Below the pieces are notes generated by a model. It ran no database searches, was not told where the DNA came from, and saw only the letters and a list, made by a program, of their open reading frames with translations. From Gymnothorax reevesii (taxonomy: Eukaryota > Chordata > Actinopteri > Anguilliformes > Muraenidae), in the NCBI GenBank assembly GCA_029721435.1, contig CM056578.1, positions 12,524,313 through 12,588,312 on the forward strand: a DNA stretch of 64,000 bases. Reading direction: 5' to 3'. Shown in pieces: positions 1-10,608 of this stretch. The position numbers and the translations under genes are program-made. How positions within the stretch are numbered: the stretch's first letter is position 1; every line of letters begins with the position of its first letter.

Positions 1-89
1 ACCTATTGATTTTGGGCACTCTGGGGCCATCTGGGCCCAACTGGGGGGCCTTCGGGGGATACATGTGCTCCGTTGCCGAGTGCTCTAAT
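1..89. mobile_element. Partial hairpin-ended element, left-copy remnant
   Basis: These bases match 46175-46258 in the right copy, where the element is whole and starts with a hairpin at 46023-46048. Here its hairpin end lies upstream of the window. The element interrupts a series of diverged repeats, which resume at about position 90 with a run matching 45855 and 46261. No coding capacity. Confidence 0.6.
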
Positions 90-482
90 TTCAAAAGTAT
101 TTATGATAGAAACCTGTAGCTTTGTGTATAGCAAATGTGAAGCAGGGTAAATCTTCTATCAACTTTGGACGTCACTCCACTCAAGGTGAAGGTCTCAGCA
201 AAACTATTTCTGTTGAGGGATATATAACTTTCTTGCTATCTTGAACCCATTTAGGGCTTTAGTCAAAGTTATTATACCGCTAGGATATTGTTTTGGCATA
301 ATGACTGGTCACCTCTAAGGTCAAGGTCATGAAATCTGGCCATGCCCCTCAAAATACTTCTTAACACAATAATTTCAAAAGATTTTATGACACCAAGCTG
401 GGGCTTGGTATATAGCAACTATCGAACAAGGCTCGGCTTCTATCAACTTTTCGGCAAATTCCGTTCATGATCAAGGTCACAG
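90..482 (+). repeat. Diverged ~285-bp intronic repeats
   Basis: Two related units begin near 90 and 374 (shared core 'tttcaaaag' followed by a tatttatgata-like run). They are also related to 45730-46020. Each carries 'caaggtcaaggtcatga'-like words. They lie in what should be intron 1 of module A, whose first exon is outside the window. No gene is seen here. Confidence 0.6.
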
Positions 483-1401
483 TCACTAGTAGCACCTAAG
501 ATCCGAGAAAGTGCACCTTTTTCTGAGAAATTCCTACTAAAATTTAGTTGTAGAATACACCAAGGTTTACTGAATATTTGAGGCCAAGTCAGTAAAACTC
601 AGAAAAATTTAACCGAGGTGTCCCGAAGTCTGTCCGTTTTACATAACTTTTGACAACACCTTGATTTTCACTTTCTCTCAAGGTGCCCTCTTTTAAAAAT
701 GACATCATGTATCTGATTTGTTTGTGATTTGGTACTTTTGCAGATTGAATATATTCTGAATACTGAACAAGTGTTTTTATTGTTCTTAATATAATGGCTG
801 TGGTCTGCCCTTTGCCAGTTCCTGTATGCAGCACAGGCACAGCAGTCTGAACTACAGTACTGACCATTCCAAAGTTCTCACGAAATTTGGCAAATATTCA
901 TGTTTTTTCATAGATCTGAAAATTTTGCAGTGGCTGAAAAAATTGTAATAGTTTTGCTTTAAAAATTTGGTAGCCAAAAAAAATTAAGGAAAATTCGCAG
1001 GACGAATTATCACTGAATATTCGGCGAATTTCTGATTGCGGAAATTTGGAATGGCCAGAACTGTAAGCCAGTACTTCATTCAGACTGCATCTAGGCCCTG
1101 ACTTATCAGCACTGCCTGTTCAACGAGGTGCAGTGTAATTAATTTGCTTAATTAATTGGTGCTTGGACTTCAGTGCCGGAGGAAGGTCTTTAATGAGGCA
1201 TGTGTTTAGACGGTCTTTGCTCACACCAGAAAAAAGGAGGTGTAGAGGCCTAGCAGACAAACTTCGGCCTATTTTGGTAAAATTTTTCCGAGGTTAACAG
1301 AGTTGGTCTCAAATCTTCAGTCAACCTTGGTGTATTCTAAGTTTTTACGGGAATTTCTTGGAAAAAGGTTCACTTTCTCGGCTTTTGGGTGCTACTAGTG
1401 A
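483..1401. mobile_element. Non-autonomous element with ~100-bp terminal inverted repeats
   Basis: The left end (from 483, starting tcactagtagcacc) is mirrored at the right end (finishing ggtgctactagtga at 1401). About 100 bp of each arm pair imperfectly, including 'gaatacaccaaggtt' on the left and its complement near 1321-1340. The interior has short open frames on both strands that match no known transposase. The superfamily is not identified. It lies in intron 1 of module A. Confidence 0.65.
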
Positions 1402-1819
1402 GTGAAGTCATGGTCATGGATGTACTCAAATCAAACTTCTTGTTCACACAATGTTTTTATATGTTTGATTATTCTTCGTCAAATTTACTCATGTGTCTCA
1501 AGGGCAGGTGGAATGGAGGGGCTGCTGTGTTTTTGCAGTGTCCCACAACCACTTTTCTAGTTTTATTTGATGACATGAGACATGCATGAGACAAATAAGT
1601 TTCTGACTCTGTTGAACTTTTATTATTGTTTAGAATAAGAACTTATGTTGCCTCCATTCTTGCTTTGCTTTCTTTTCCAAGGTATACTTTACAACTCTAA
1701 AATATGAAAAAATGTTGTATGAATTTTATATTAGTGAAATTCATGGAATAAGATTTGTGCTGTAAAAAGAGTGTCTCAAAATTTTGTTGCATTTCTCATC
1801 ATAATGTTGTTATTATCAG
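1402..1819. other. Intronic sequence, no gene seen
   Basis: Part of the presumed intron 1 of module A. The stretch near 1630-1740 is recognisably related to the short intron 1 of module B (43260-43302 and 43590-43635), so it is ancestral intron rather than transposon. No other feature is evident. Confidence 0.6.
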
Positions 1820-4800
1820 GTCGCCCTGAAATTTGTCGACAAACAGGAGGAGGAGGAACTTGTTGTGAGTACTGTGCATCATTTGTCAAACTCTGAATTG
1901 TTTACTACCCACCGTTTTAGGATATTAGATGGTAGTTATCACCTCTTTATTAGCTTTGATTTTGTCCAAATCAAAAGATGTTTTAGTTTGGTATCCTGAG
2001 GCTAGGCTCCATAACATAACAAACCGTCCCGCCCAATCACCGACAAAAGTTGACAGTTATGGAAGCATGGGAAGGAGGGAACTATGGCAGAGGCGGGCTA
2101 CCTCTGTTTCGTTTGAGTTCGAATGTGAACAGAAGTGAAAGTAAACAGACTTGCATTGTGCACCTTTAACTGTCACCTGCAATTTCTCACATTCAGCCCG
2201 GATTGGTATACCACATTTCAAATGCTCACTGCTCCCATATACAATAGTTCTACTACACATGCATGGTCTAATTGGAAAGAAAAGACATAGAGGTTTTCAA
2301 TGAAATGCCTCATGAAATGTTGTAACCTACTGTCAGAGAGTTAATGAGACTAGAATAACGAGATATATTTCTGCTTCCGTCATACAAGTCCGAATAAGAC
2401 TTTGCCAATTATTTTGGGCTTGTGGGGTGAATTTTCAGAGGCTACCAGGCCATGGCCACAGGCCTCATGCATTTGTGGTCAAAAGTTGATCCTAATGGAA
2501 TGAAAAATGAATATTTTACAGATTTATTTGTAAATGTATGTCCATGCGTTTGCCTGTATTGGTGGTTGAGGATTTAAGTCATAGTTTACAAATGAAGGTT
2601 GATTTGCTTGAAAATTTTGTAGGGCCCAGTGACAGTAAATAAGTGAACCCTGCTGTTCCTTATAGCATCTTCTTGACTACAGCCAGATTATGCCCTGTCT
2701 TACCAAATTTACTTCATCTCTCTGCAGCCGGGACAGAGGGCTGAAGATCCAGTGGAAGTGCAGCTCATGAGTCTAGTCAACCGAAATGGGGGCCATTGGA
2801 ACATCTTGAAATTGTACGAGTGTTTCAACAAACCAGACCAATATGTCATGGTGCTGGAGCGGCCAGACCAGTGCATGGACCTCCCAGACTTCGTGTCCCA
2901 AAATGGCCGATTGAACGAGCAAATGGCAAAAGTTGTGACGATACAACTGCTGTTGGCACTTGAGCACTGCCAGGAGAGTGGTGTTTTCCATCGGGACGTG
3001 AAACCAGAAAATGTCCTGATTGAGAAAAATACGCTTCGTGCCATCTTAATCGATTTTGGGTGCGGGGATCTGTGGAAGGATACTCCATACACCACGTATG
3101 CAGGTCAGTGAGAGGATTGCTTTGGACCTTTTAAAGCATTTGGAAGAGTGTTAATACTGACAGTCTTAAGGGCACTGGAAGTTCGTTCTGTGTCTCAGTG
3201 GAACATTGACTGTGCCAATCTAACCAGGTCCTTCCACTTATATAGGTTGTTCAATGACTTGGTCGTATAGTTTTCCAAGGTTTTTTTGACACTTGTATCT
3301 TTTGCTCTTTCAGGTACTGAGTTGTTTGCACCTCCTGAGTGGTTCACAGAGGGGACGTACCATGCTGGCCCCGCCACTGTGTGGTCCTTAGGGGTTACGC
3401 TCTTTGTGCTTGTGTGTGGTTTCCTGCCATTTGAAATCGATGACTTGCTGGTTGGCAGGATTATGCTCCAGTTCCCCCCAGGACTGTCCACTGGTGAGAC
3501 TTGACTTTTCTCTCATTACGTACCTGATACAAATTTCTACTGTCTTCACCATCCAATCATATTTTTGCTTCAGATTCTTTTACCTCCCCTGTCCAATCAT
3601 ATACAGTACCTGTCAAAAGTTTGACCGCACCCACATTTTTCTTACAATGTATTTTAAATAAAGAAATAAGCAGCCTTTAATTTGCAAAAAAAAAGGTCTA
3701 ATTCTTAAATCCATCTAACTAACCACTATTTGTTGTCATATTTGCAGCACATTTCACTTTTAAAAAAATTTTTTTTAAACAAGGGCAGTCATATGACTAT
3801 CGCAAATTTGTACGGCTGCAAGGCTGTCTAACTTCCCAAAGACAAGCTGCACTTGAGGTGGCTTTTCATCAACCTTTTCGCCCAATAAGTCCCAAAACCG
3901 CTTGACTTTAATTCGGCTGTTGGAAAATAGGAGTTTATTTGTCTGTTGACTTTGCAAAATGTGGCTTCTTTGAGAATGGCTAAATTTAGCGCACTATTCA
4001 AACAAGTAAATTATTCTCTTTTCACTTCTGACTGTTCACCTTTTACAAGATTCCATTTGAGACTATATATAGAAGTTAAGCTGTTTAAATTTCTCTCAGA
4101 ACAGAGTGCTGTGACATTTGCAAAGTGTGTCCAAACTTTTGACAGACCCTGTCCATCTCTTTTTGCCATCAACAGACCTCATGCACTTCATCAGCTGGTG
4201 CTTGGTACCCAGCGTGGAGGGCAGGGCCACACTGGCAGAGCTCCTGCCTCATCGTTGGTTCGACTCCATCAGTCAGACCCAAGGTTGCCATTATTTTCTG
4301 TGTTGTGCAGACATGCTGGACTGATGAAACTCATGGCCTGTCAAACTTTTCTCTGGCCCTGTGTGACCTGACCTTGACAATCTCTTCTAGTGACCACAAC
4401 AGGGCAGGAGAGGGAGAGCCGGCAAGAGGAGGAATCAGGCTGCAGTAGCTCTTCCAGTTCAGAAGTTAGTGAGGGCGAGTCAGTTGAAGTTGAAGAGCTG
4501 CATAGACGTGTGTGGGAGAGTCAGGACTCCTCTAGCTCACGCCTGGCACGAGTAAGGAGAGGAGTAGAAGACAGTGAGGGTGACAGGCAAGCCAATAGAG
4601 GAGAGGACTTGAAAGAACATGGCCACAGCGCCCGCGTGCCTGAGGTTTTTGCGCTTCCAGACCTTTGTGGTGTGTGGAGAAGAACAGTACAGCCCTCTAC
4701 GTCCTTAGTGGAGCCGGTGGAGGACAGGGCTGTGCCGGATCAGCAGAGAGTTCAACACTGGCTCCACCCCATCTGCGCAGCACCAGGTACTTCTGTGTTA

Positions 4801-5051
4801 AGCTCTTTCTTTTACTGCTCTTACTCTTTTAAAGGTATGACAGAATGCATTCTGCTACAGCGCATCAGTGTGTGTACAGTGTCGGTGCCCTGTGCAGTGA
4901 TATGATCAGCGCTGATCTGGATTTTGTTCCTCTGTTCTCTCTCTGCCCAGAATCCAGCTACATCCCAGATAATGGCAGTGGCGTCTCTGCATTTGGGGCC
5001 AGTGGGGCCAGGCCCCACCAGATGTCGCTGTGGAGCAATATGCTGCCGTGA
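1820..5051 (+). CDS. PIM-like serine/threonine kinase, module A (5'-partial)
   Basis: Exons in agreeing phase: 1820-1864, 2728-3103, 3314-3493, 4176-4283, 4391-4786, 4951-5051 (TGA), all with GT-AG introns; 401 residues visible. The glycine-loop exon must lie upstream of the window. Kinase landmarks in order: VALKFVDK (ATP-binding lysine), PVEV (C-helix Glu), LERPD hinge with the proline typical of PIM kinases, HRDVKPEN catalytic loop, IDFGCGD, FAPPEW, and VEGRAT (subdomain XI Arg). All catalytic residues are kept, so activity is plausible. PIM kinases are single-domain, constitutively active cytosolic/nuclear kinases. Exon 4391-4786 adds an acidic, Ser-rich linker and a second copy of the kinase C-terminal strip. 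The last exon runs into a hAT element from 4976 on, so its final 25 residues are transposon-derived. Relative to modules B and C, exon 2728-3103 lacks one codon before SQNG. PIM homology is secure; whether the gene is expressed is unknown. Confidence 0.85.
1865..2727 (+). other. Intron of module A, no gene seen
   Basis: The 863-base intron between the ATP-lysine exon and the catalytic-loop exon starts gtgagt and ends ctctgcag. I see no repeat family or RNA gene in it. The short open frames on either strand are not conserved with module B. Confidence 0.65.
3604..4151. mobile_element. Tc1/mariner-type non-autonomous element in intron
   Basis: The left end, just after a TA, reads cagtacctgtcaaaagtttg. 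The right end is its inverted match (caaacttttgacagaccctg, ending at 4151). This terminal motif is typical of fish Tc1-like elements. The 548-base body encodes no recognisable transposase. It fills most of the intron between exons 3314-3493 and 4176-4283 and stops about 25 bases before the acceptor. It is shared with the right copy, so it is older than the duplication. Confidence 0.75.
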
Positions 5052-6567
5052 ATTAATTGTAACAGAATCTGCCTTTGTCGCAAATGTAATTATATAACGA
5101 TCGATTCTTATAAAAAGACAATTCTGTTTCATATATTTGTGTGTGTGTGTTTATATAAATATAGTCAAAGATATTTGTCAGAATGCTGACAGGCTTAGTT
5201 GTCAAAGCCTATTCCTCTCAAAGCACCTGAAAATGGGGCCGGCTCTCTGGCGCTTCTTTAAGTAATTAACCGCTGAAATCTCAGTGCGCATGTCCAACAC
5301 GGTCTCAATAGATCGCTGTGGGGCACAATCACGACGGCCCCACGCTGAGACCATCCAATAAAAATTTTGGGATGACTTGCCGTCAGTATGTAATGTGCAG
5401 TAGTTCAACCACAGCTAGCTTGATTGGCTATTTATGTTACTTACCAACTTACCAATGCGAAATAATGAACAAAGTAGACTTTTCAATCAAAGTAAAATTT
5501 AGCACTTGCCACTTGAGCAAAAATTAGAAATAAAACGTTTAGGACCTCACCAGCCAGCAGATTTTGACATCATCCAAGCTGGAAAGGGCGAACCCGCTCC
5601 CTCACCCCCGAGTGCAGTTTTTGCAGTTTTTTTACCTGCTGATGCCAGAAGTGGACATTCTATAACACACTGCAAAAACGAAACATTAATGCAGCTACGA
5701 TCAACCGCGTCATGGCGAGCTTCTCGAGTAGGCGTGGGCTGATTTAGAGAGAAAGTGGATGATATTGCACAAGCGAGAGAGACGGCTCATACGAAACGAA
5801 GGAAAAAAACACTCCTGCTGTTATGAGGAGGCTTGTGATACTGTGTCAGTTCAGCTGGAGGTGAGATATCACAAGAGTGATCACCTTATAGCCGCAAAGC
5901 TTGTGGACTGCACACTTTTCAGTAAGTTCAGCGATTCTTTTTCAAGTGCTGAATTTGAATGTGCTATCAAAATGTGGCCAATTCGAAATAAAATTAAGCT
6001 CGAAACTGAACTGAAATCACTGTACAGTCACTCAGAGTTGCTCGCAGGGAATACTCTGTCACTGCTGCAGTTGATTTATGACATCAAACTCCAGGATGCC
6101 TTACCTGAGACTATGTCACTGCTAGAAATCATCACAAAACCAATGACCACTGCTGAGTCGGAGAGAGAAACTTTTCAAAATTAAAAATAATCAAAATATT
6201 TACAAGAACACAATGGGGCAGCAGAGGTTAAATGCACTGGCTATGCTGTCCATTGAAAATGAATTCATCCATGGATTACGGGACTTTGACAGAAGGGTCA
6301 TTGAGAAGTTCTCAGATGAAAGATCGACGTGCATCTTTTCCTTTCAAGAAAGAGTGACCATTTTTATTAACCCATTAATAAAGGTTGAAACCTTTCACAC
6401 AAACCCCATTTTATATTAACCCCGTTTATATAAAATTGCATTTCTAGTATGTGGCTCATTTAATATTGAGCAAATATGGGTTGTAGGCAGAGTCACAGAA
6501 AAGTCAGAGGCTACGTATAACTGGTCTGTTGTGCCCCACTGGACTGTTCATGCCAGAGACACCACTG
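4976..6567 (+). mobile_element. hAT-family element inserted in the last kinase exon
   Basis: The left end cagtggcgtctctgc is matched inverted by the right end (gccagagacaccactg, ending 6567; the right copy keeps gacgccactg). Flanks are 8 bp: gataatgg (4968-4975) and gttaatgg (6568-6575), one mismatch, the length expected for hAT target-site duplications. The interior carries a decayed C-terminal hAT/ZMYM1-like transposase. The insertion cut a coding exon of module A and supplied its present stop codon. Confidence 0.8.
5759..6419 (+). pseudogene. hAT (ZMYM1-like) transposase C-terminus, decayed
   Basis: Two abutting frames, 5759-6184 and about 6213-6419, together cover the end of a hAT transposase of the type also annotated as zinc finger MYM-type protein 1-like in fishes. 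The recognisable hAT dimerisation segment includes TTAESER near the end of the first frame and MGQQRLNALAMLSIENE at the start of the second. A frame break lies between them (about 6180-6213), where the family's conserved FSTLKRIKTFL-like stretch has decayed. No N-terminal zinc fingers or catalytic core are present. It is a truncated relic without function as a transposase. Confidence 0.8.
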
Positions 6568-7786
6568 GTTAATGGGCAAAGACAGTCTCATGTCCTGGAG
6601 TACGCAGGGAATTGGGTGACAGGGTATGTTCCTCTCTGACACTGTTCATCCTGACTGGCCCTAAAGTATAACCTTATTTAATTGGTCAGCGGTTTTTCTG
6701 ATTGTGCATTCCTGCCCAGCTATTTTCATAGTAATATAACTACAATGAATGCAACGCTCCCCCAATGCCACAACAGACCACAATGCAAAATGTAAGAAAA
6801 CCATAACTATTATGACTACTATCTGGTATATGGAGAGTTGATGACTATATGTCTGATGGAGTAAGAACTTCAGTTTTTCACTAAATTCTAGTCTTTTTCC
6901 TTCAGAATTCCAGAAAATGGTCGCTTGGATGCGCCACCTGGCCTTGCTGTCTCCATCCAGGACCACGTGCAAAATTTCAATCAAGGCTCAGAGAGATTTG
7001 TGTTGAGGCAAAATTTGGCAATTGAAAATTAAGCAGCTTGCTCACAGTAAGTGTAGGGGGAATTTTTTTATGAAGGGGTGATGGCAAAATTAGATATATC
7101 CTGTAAGGCCAGACCAAGTAAATTTTTTGAAGTACGGATTTTTTTTTTTTTTTTTTTCAAAATTTCTAGGGTTGATTGCTCAGAAGAAAATGCAAAAAAA
7201 AAAACACAAAATGGTGGATTTATGAATACAGCACAAAGAGTCCAAAGACGATTGGCAAACAACAAACAAATGTTCATGTAATCATTCTTAAAGTGGTTTG
7301 TTTAGCTGTGAACTGGGCGGTTTTGATTCAGTTTCAAACCTTTTTGTGTTAAATCATGAAGATTGATGGCGGTCGGAGTTTATGGTGTTAAATGCCATTT
7401 CTTATGCCAATTTCAAATAAAGAAGACATCAGACAAGAAGAAAGAACCGCCAATCCAAAACCTGAATCACTTTTATCGAATAAACTGTCATTGAAGACGT
7501 TGTGATATGCAAGGTACATCTACGGCCTCTCCGACAACTGGGCTGTTAGTCGTCATCGGCATACGCCTCCTACTTGTGCCCTGATGCATCTGGAATCATC
7601 GAAGCCCAACGGTGCCTGAAGCCTTAAAATATGTCGCTGTGGAGCAATATGGAGCCTTGCAAATAGCTGGTGGTTGGTGATTGGCTATTTGGCTTTCATC
7701 TTTATTTCTGCTGTCTTTTCCTAATTGCATGCGGGGCTCTGCCGTCCCATGTCCATTGCTGGCTAACATTACAAAAAATATGTATA
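6568..7786. other. 3' flank of module A with a possible orphan exon
   Basis: Immediately after the hAT target site, reading continues as an open frame (gcaaagacagtctc...) to a good donor (gacag|gtatgt, about 6625), suggesting the interrupted remainder of the ancestral last exon. A strong acceptor (ctttttccttcag, ending 6907) precedes an open frame 6908-7032 encoding IPENGRLDAPPGL and ending in TAA. Its phase does not fit the exon before it. A T-run (7139-7157) and an A-run follow. A 21-bp word from 5022-5042, inside the hAT element, recurs at 7631-7651. No other gene is seen. Confidence 0.4.
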
Positions 7787-9110
7787 TACTACTCAAAAAA
7801 ATAAAGGGAACACTAAAATAACACATCCAAGATCTGAATGAATGGAATATTTTTATTAAATACTTTGTTCTTTACATAGTTGAATGTGCTGACAACAAAA
7901 TCTCACAAAAATTATTGATGGAAATCATATTTATTAACCCACGGAGGTCTGGTTTTGGAGTCACACTCAAAATCAAAGAGCAAAAACACACTACAGGCTG
8001 ATCCAACTTTGATGTAATGTCCTTAAAAGAAGTCAAAATGAGGCTCAGTAGTATGTGTGGCCTCCACGTGCCTGTATGACCTCCCTACAATGCCTGGGCA
8101 TGTTCCTGATGAGGTGGCTGATGGTCTCCTGAGGGATCTCCTCCCAGACCTGGACTAAGGCATCCGTCAACTCCTGGACAGTCTGTGGTGCAACCAGGCG
8201 TTGGTGGATGGAGCGAGACATGATGTCCCAGATGTGCTCAACTGGATTCAGGTCTGGGGAACGGGCGGGCCAGTTCATAGCATCAGTACCTTTGTCTCGC
8301 AGGAACTGCTGACACACTCCAGCCACATGAAGTCTAGCAATGTCTTGCATTAGGAGGAACCCAGGGCCAACCGCACCAGCATATGGTCTCACAAGGGGTC
8401 TGAAGATTTCATCCCGGTACCTAATGGCAGTCAGGCTACCTCTGGCGAGCACATGGAGGGCTGTGCGGCCTCCCAAAGAAATGCCACCCCACACCATTAC
8501 TGACCCACTGCCAAACCGGTCATGCTGGAGGATGTCACAGGCAGCAAAACGTTCTCCACAGCGTCTCCAGACTCTGTCACGTCTGTCCCATGTGCTCAGT
8601 GTGAACCTGCTTTCATCTGTGAAGAGCACAGGGCACCAGTGGGAAATTTGCCAGTCGTGGGGTTCTCTGGAAAATGCCAAACATCCTGCATGGTGTTGGG
8701 CTGTAAGCACAACCCCCACCTGTGGACATGGGGCCCTCATACCATCCTCATGGAGTGGGTTTCTGACCGTTTGAGCAGACACATGCACATCTGTGGCCTG
8801 CTGGAGGTCATTTTGCAGGGCTCTGGCAGTGCTCCTCCTGTTCCTCCTGGCACAAAGGTGGAGGTAGCGGTCCTGCTGCTGGGTTGTTGCCCTCCTACGG
8901 CCTCCTCCACATCTCCTTATGTACTGGCCTGTCTCCTGGTAGCGCCTCCATGCTCTGGACACTACGCTGACAGACACAGCAAACCTTCTTGCCACAGCTC
9001 GCATTGATGTGCCATCCTGGATGAGCTGCACTACCTGAGCCACTTGTGTGGATTGTAGAGTCTGTCTCATGCTGCCACTAGAGTGAAAGCACCGCCAGCA
9101 TTCAAGAGTT
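7787..9110 (-). mobile_element. Tc1-like transposon, one end missing
   Basis: The low-coordinate end carries the fish Tc1 terminus (tactactcaaaaaaataaag, then ggaacac). The transposase lies antisense to the window. Upstream of its start, at 9071-9110, family-like leader sequence is visible, but no inverted copy of the terminus follows in 9071-9300. Without both ends it should be unable to move. Shared with the right copy. Confidence 0.8.
8045..9070 (-). CDS. Tc1-like DDE transposase, full-length open frame
   Basis: 341 residues, the usual length for a Tc1 transposase. Residues 1-60 form a helix-turn-helix ([20 protein letters not shown]). A basic GRRR-type segment follows ([15 protein letters not shown]), then the catalytic domain. 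The triad is present: D in FTDESRF, D in LMQDIARLH, and E in LNPVEHIWD, with 34 residues between the last two (DD34E). The QDNARPH-type motif normal for the family reads QDIARLH here, changing two conserved residues beside the second catalytic Asp. The open frame survives, but I expect impaired activity. One transposon end is missing as well. It is a transposon gene, not a host gene. Confidence 0.9.
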   Translation of the reverse strand: MRQTLQSTQVAQVVQLIQDGTSMRAVARRFAVSVSVVSRAWRRYQETGQYIRRCGGGRRRATTQQQDRYLHLCARRNRRSTARALQNDLQQATDVHVSAQTVRNPLHEDGMRAPCPQVGVVLTAQHHAGCLAFSREPHDWQISHWCPVLFTDESRFTLSTWDRRDRVWRRCGERFAACDILQHDRFGSGSVMVWGGISLGGRTALHVLARGSLTAIRYRDEIFRPLVRPYAGAVGPGFLLMQDIARLHVAGVCQQFLRDKGTDAMNWPARSPDLNPVEHIWDIMSRSIHQRLVAPQTVQELTDALVQVWEEIPQETISHLIRNMPRHCREVIQARGGHTYY

Positions 9111-9326
9111 AATTCGCTTTTTATTTATATGCATCTTTTCACAATACTGGAGAATTTTCATGGATAGTTGTTGTTCATGCATTTTTTGTAAGCAGATAAT
9201 GATTGATACATTTAATTCATGTTCATTTTGTTTAGCACATCATGTCTGTGAAGGGGGCAGGGAGACTCAAAATGAGGAACCAATTGCAACCACACCAGAG
9301 CAACTCAGAATCCGCAGTTCCAGGGA

Positions 9327-9500
9327 TGCGTTTCCCGAAATCACGATGCTAACTTACCCATTGACTGTGAATGGACGAACCATTAACCATAAAAAAAAAA
9401 CCACCCCACACAACACAGGGTGCATTTCTCAAAAGCATAGTTGCTAACTAAGTTAGCAATTTACGTAGTTCGTCCATTCACAGTCCATGGGCCTAACTAT
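9327..9500. repeat. Inverted-repeat (palindromic) element split by a transposon
   Basis: The arm at 9341-9380 (atgctaac ... gactgtgaatggacgaac) is complemented by 9469-9490 (gttcgtccattcacagtc). A second 'tttc(c/t)c(g/a)aaa' word occurs near each arm (9330 and 9425). This is a snapback structure typical of MITEs in fish. The element at 9504-10608 sits at its right edge, and 'agttagcac' after 10610 looks like the displaced remainder. Confidence 0.55.
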
Positions 9501-9503
9501 GGA

Positions 9504-10608
9504 CAGCGCCCTCCATAATTATTGGCACCCCCGATGTTAATACTTTTTACAAACCCGTTTTACCAACAAAACAGCACCTAATCTTCTCCTTTAATGTTTG
9601 ACAAGATGGGAGAATACAGAAAGAGGAATCTTCAACCATGCCATGTACCCTTACAAAGTTCCCAAGGCCTCTGGGAGAGAAACAGGCCCACATCATCGGT
9701 GCTCCCCCACACTTCACAGTGGGCATGAGGTGCTTTTCTGCATACTCATCTTTTGTGTTCCGCCAGACCCTATAAAAGTGTTTGTTGCCAAATGCTCTAT
9801 CTTGGTCTCATCTGACCAAAGCACACGGTCCCAATTGAAGTCCCAGTACCGCTAAGTGAACTCCAGACGTTTGCGTTTATGATTGTGAATGAGAAAAGGT
9901 TTTTTCCGTGCATGCCTCCCAAACAGCTTGTTGGCATGTAGATAGCGCCTGATGGTTGTTTTGGGGACTTTGTGACCTCAAGATGCTACTATTTGTTGCA
10001 ATTCTTTAACAGTGAGCTTTGGAGAACTTTTTATTTCTCTTACCATCCTCCTCACTGTGCGTCGTGGCAAAATAACCTTGCATCCTCGTCCAGGCTTGTT
10101 TACCACTGTTCCAGTTGTTTTAAACTTCTTAATGATTCCTCTGACAGTAGATATGGGCAGGTCCAGGCGAGTGGCTACTTTCTTGTCGCCATTGCCTGAC
10201 TTGTGAAGGTCGACACACATCTATCTTACTTGAATGGTGTGTTCCTTTGCCTTTCCCGTGGATAAGAGAAATTGCCTCTGTGTCACGTCATATTTATACC
10301 CCAGGGAAACAGGAAGTGATGATTTACTAATTAAATGTTCCTAGATACTCTGATCAACTTTGTAAACTACTGTAGAAATGACAGAAATACTTCAATTACA
10401 TTTCATTCCTAGGGATTGTTAGGAACAGGTGATTTTATGAAAAATTATTTCTTAGTCAGGGATTTTTCCCTTAAAATTCACTTGAGTTGAAGGTTACATT
10501 TTTTTGTAATTTTCAGTGTGAGAGTATGCTTCTGCAATAAAAATTGAATTTATTTCAAGGCTTCAATCACATCTTAATCAAGGGTGCCAATAATTATGGA
10601 GGGCACTG
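9504..10608 (-). mobile_element. Tc1/mariner deletion derivative with matching ends
   Basis: Left end cagcgccctccataattatt at 9504 and right end aataattatggagggcactg to 10608 are inverted repeats of about 27 bp. TA follows the right end; the left TA is mutated. The 1105-base body keeps only transposase fragments, so the element is non-autonomous. Same insertion in the right copy at 58913-60017. Confidence 0.85.
9978..10220 (-). pseudogene. Tc1 transposase N-terminal fragment
   Basis: An 80-codon open frame with the DNA-binding part of a Tc1 transposase: LHKSGNGDKKVATRLDLP is a helix-turn-helix, and NKPGRGCKVILPRRTVRRM is the linker with GRP-type motif and start of the second helix-turn-helix. 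The frame ends after LQQIVAS. Degraded fragments of the catalytic part are spread over 9600-9960. It is a relic of the element at 9504-10608. Confidence 0.8.

Noticed and set aside
589..867. 92-codon minus-strand frame (and its copy at 49998-50276)
   Set aside because: It lies inside the inverted-repeat element and its sequence shows no domain; its persistence follows from the recent duplication.
3775..3957. 60-codon minus-strand frame as a transposase remnant
   Set aside because: It lies within the Tc1-type element at 3604-4151, but I see no transposase motif in it.
4821..5132. 103-codon minus-strand frame
   Set aside because: Antisense to the last kinase exon and the hAT end; no homology.
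8340..9007. Plus-strand open frames of 144 and 161 codons
   Set aside because: They lie antisense to the Tc1 transposase and have no homology of their own; same for 57750-58417.
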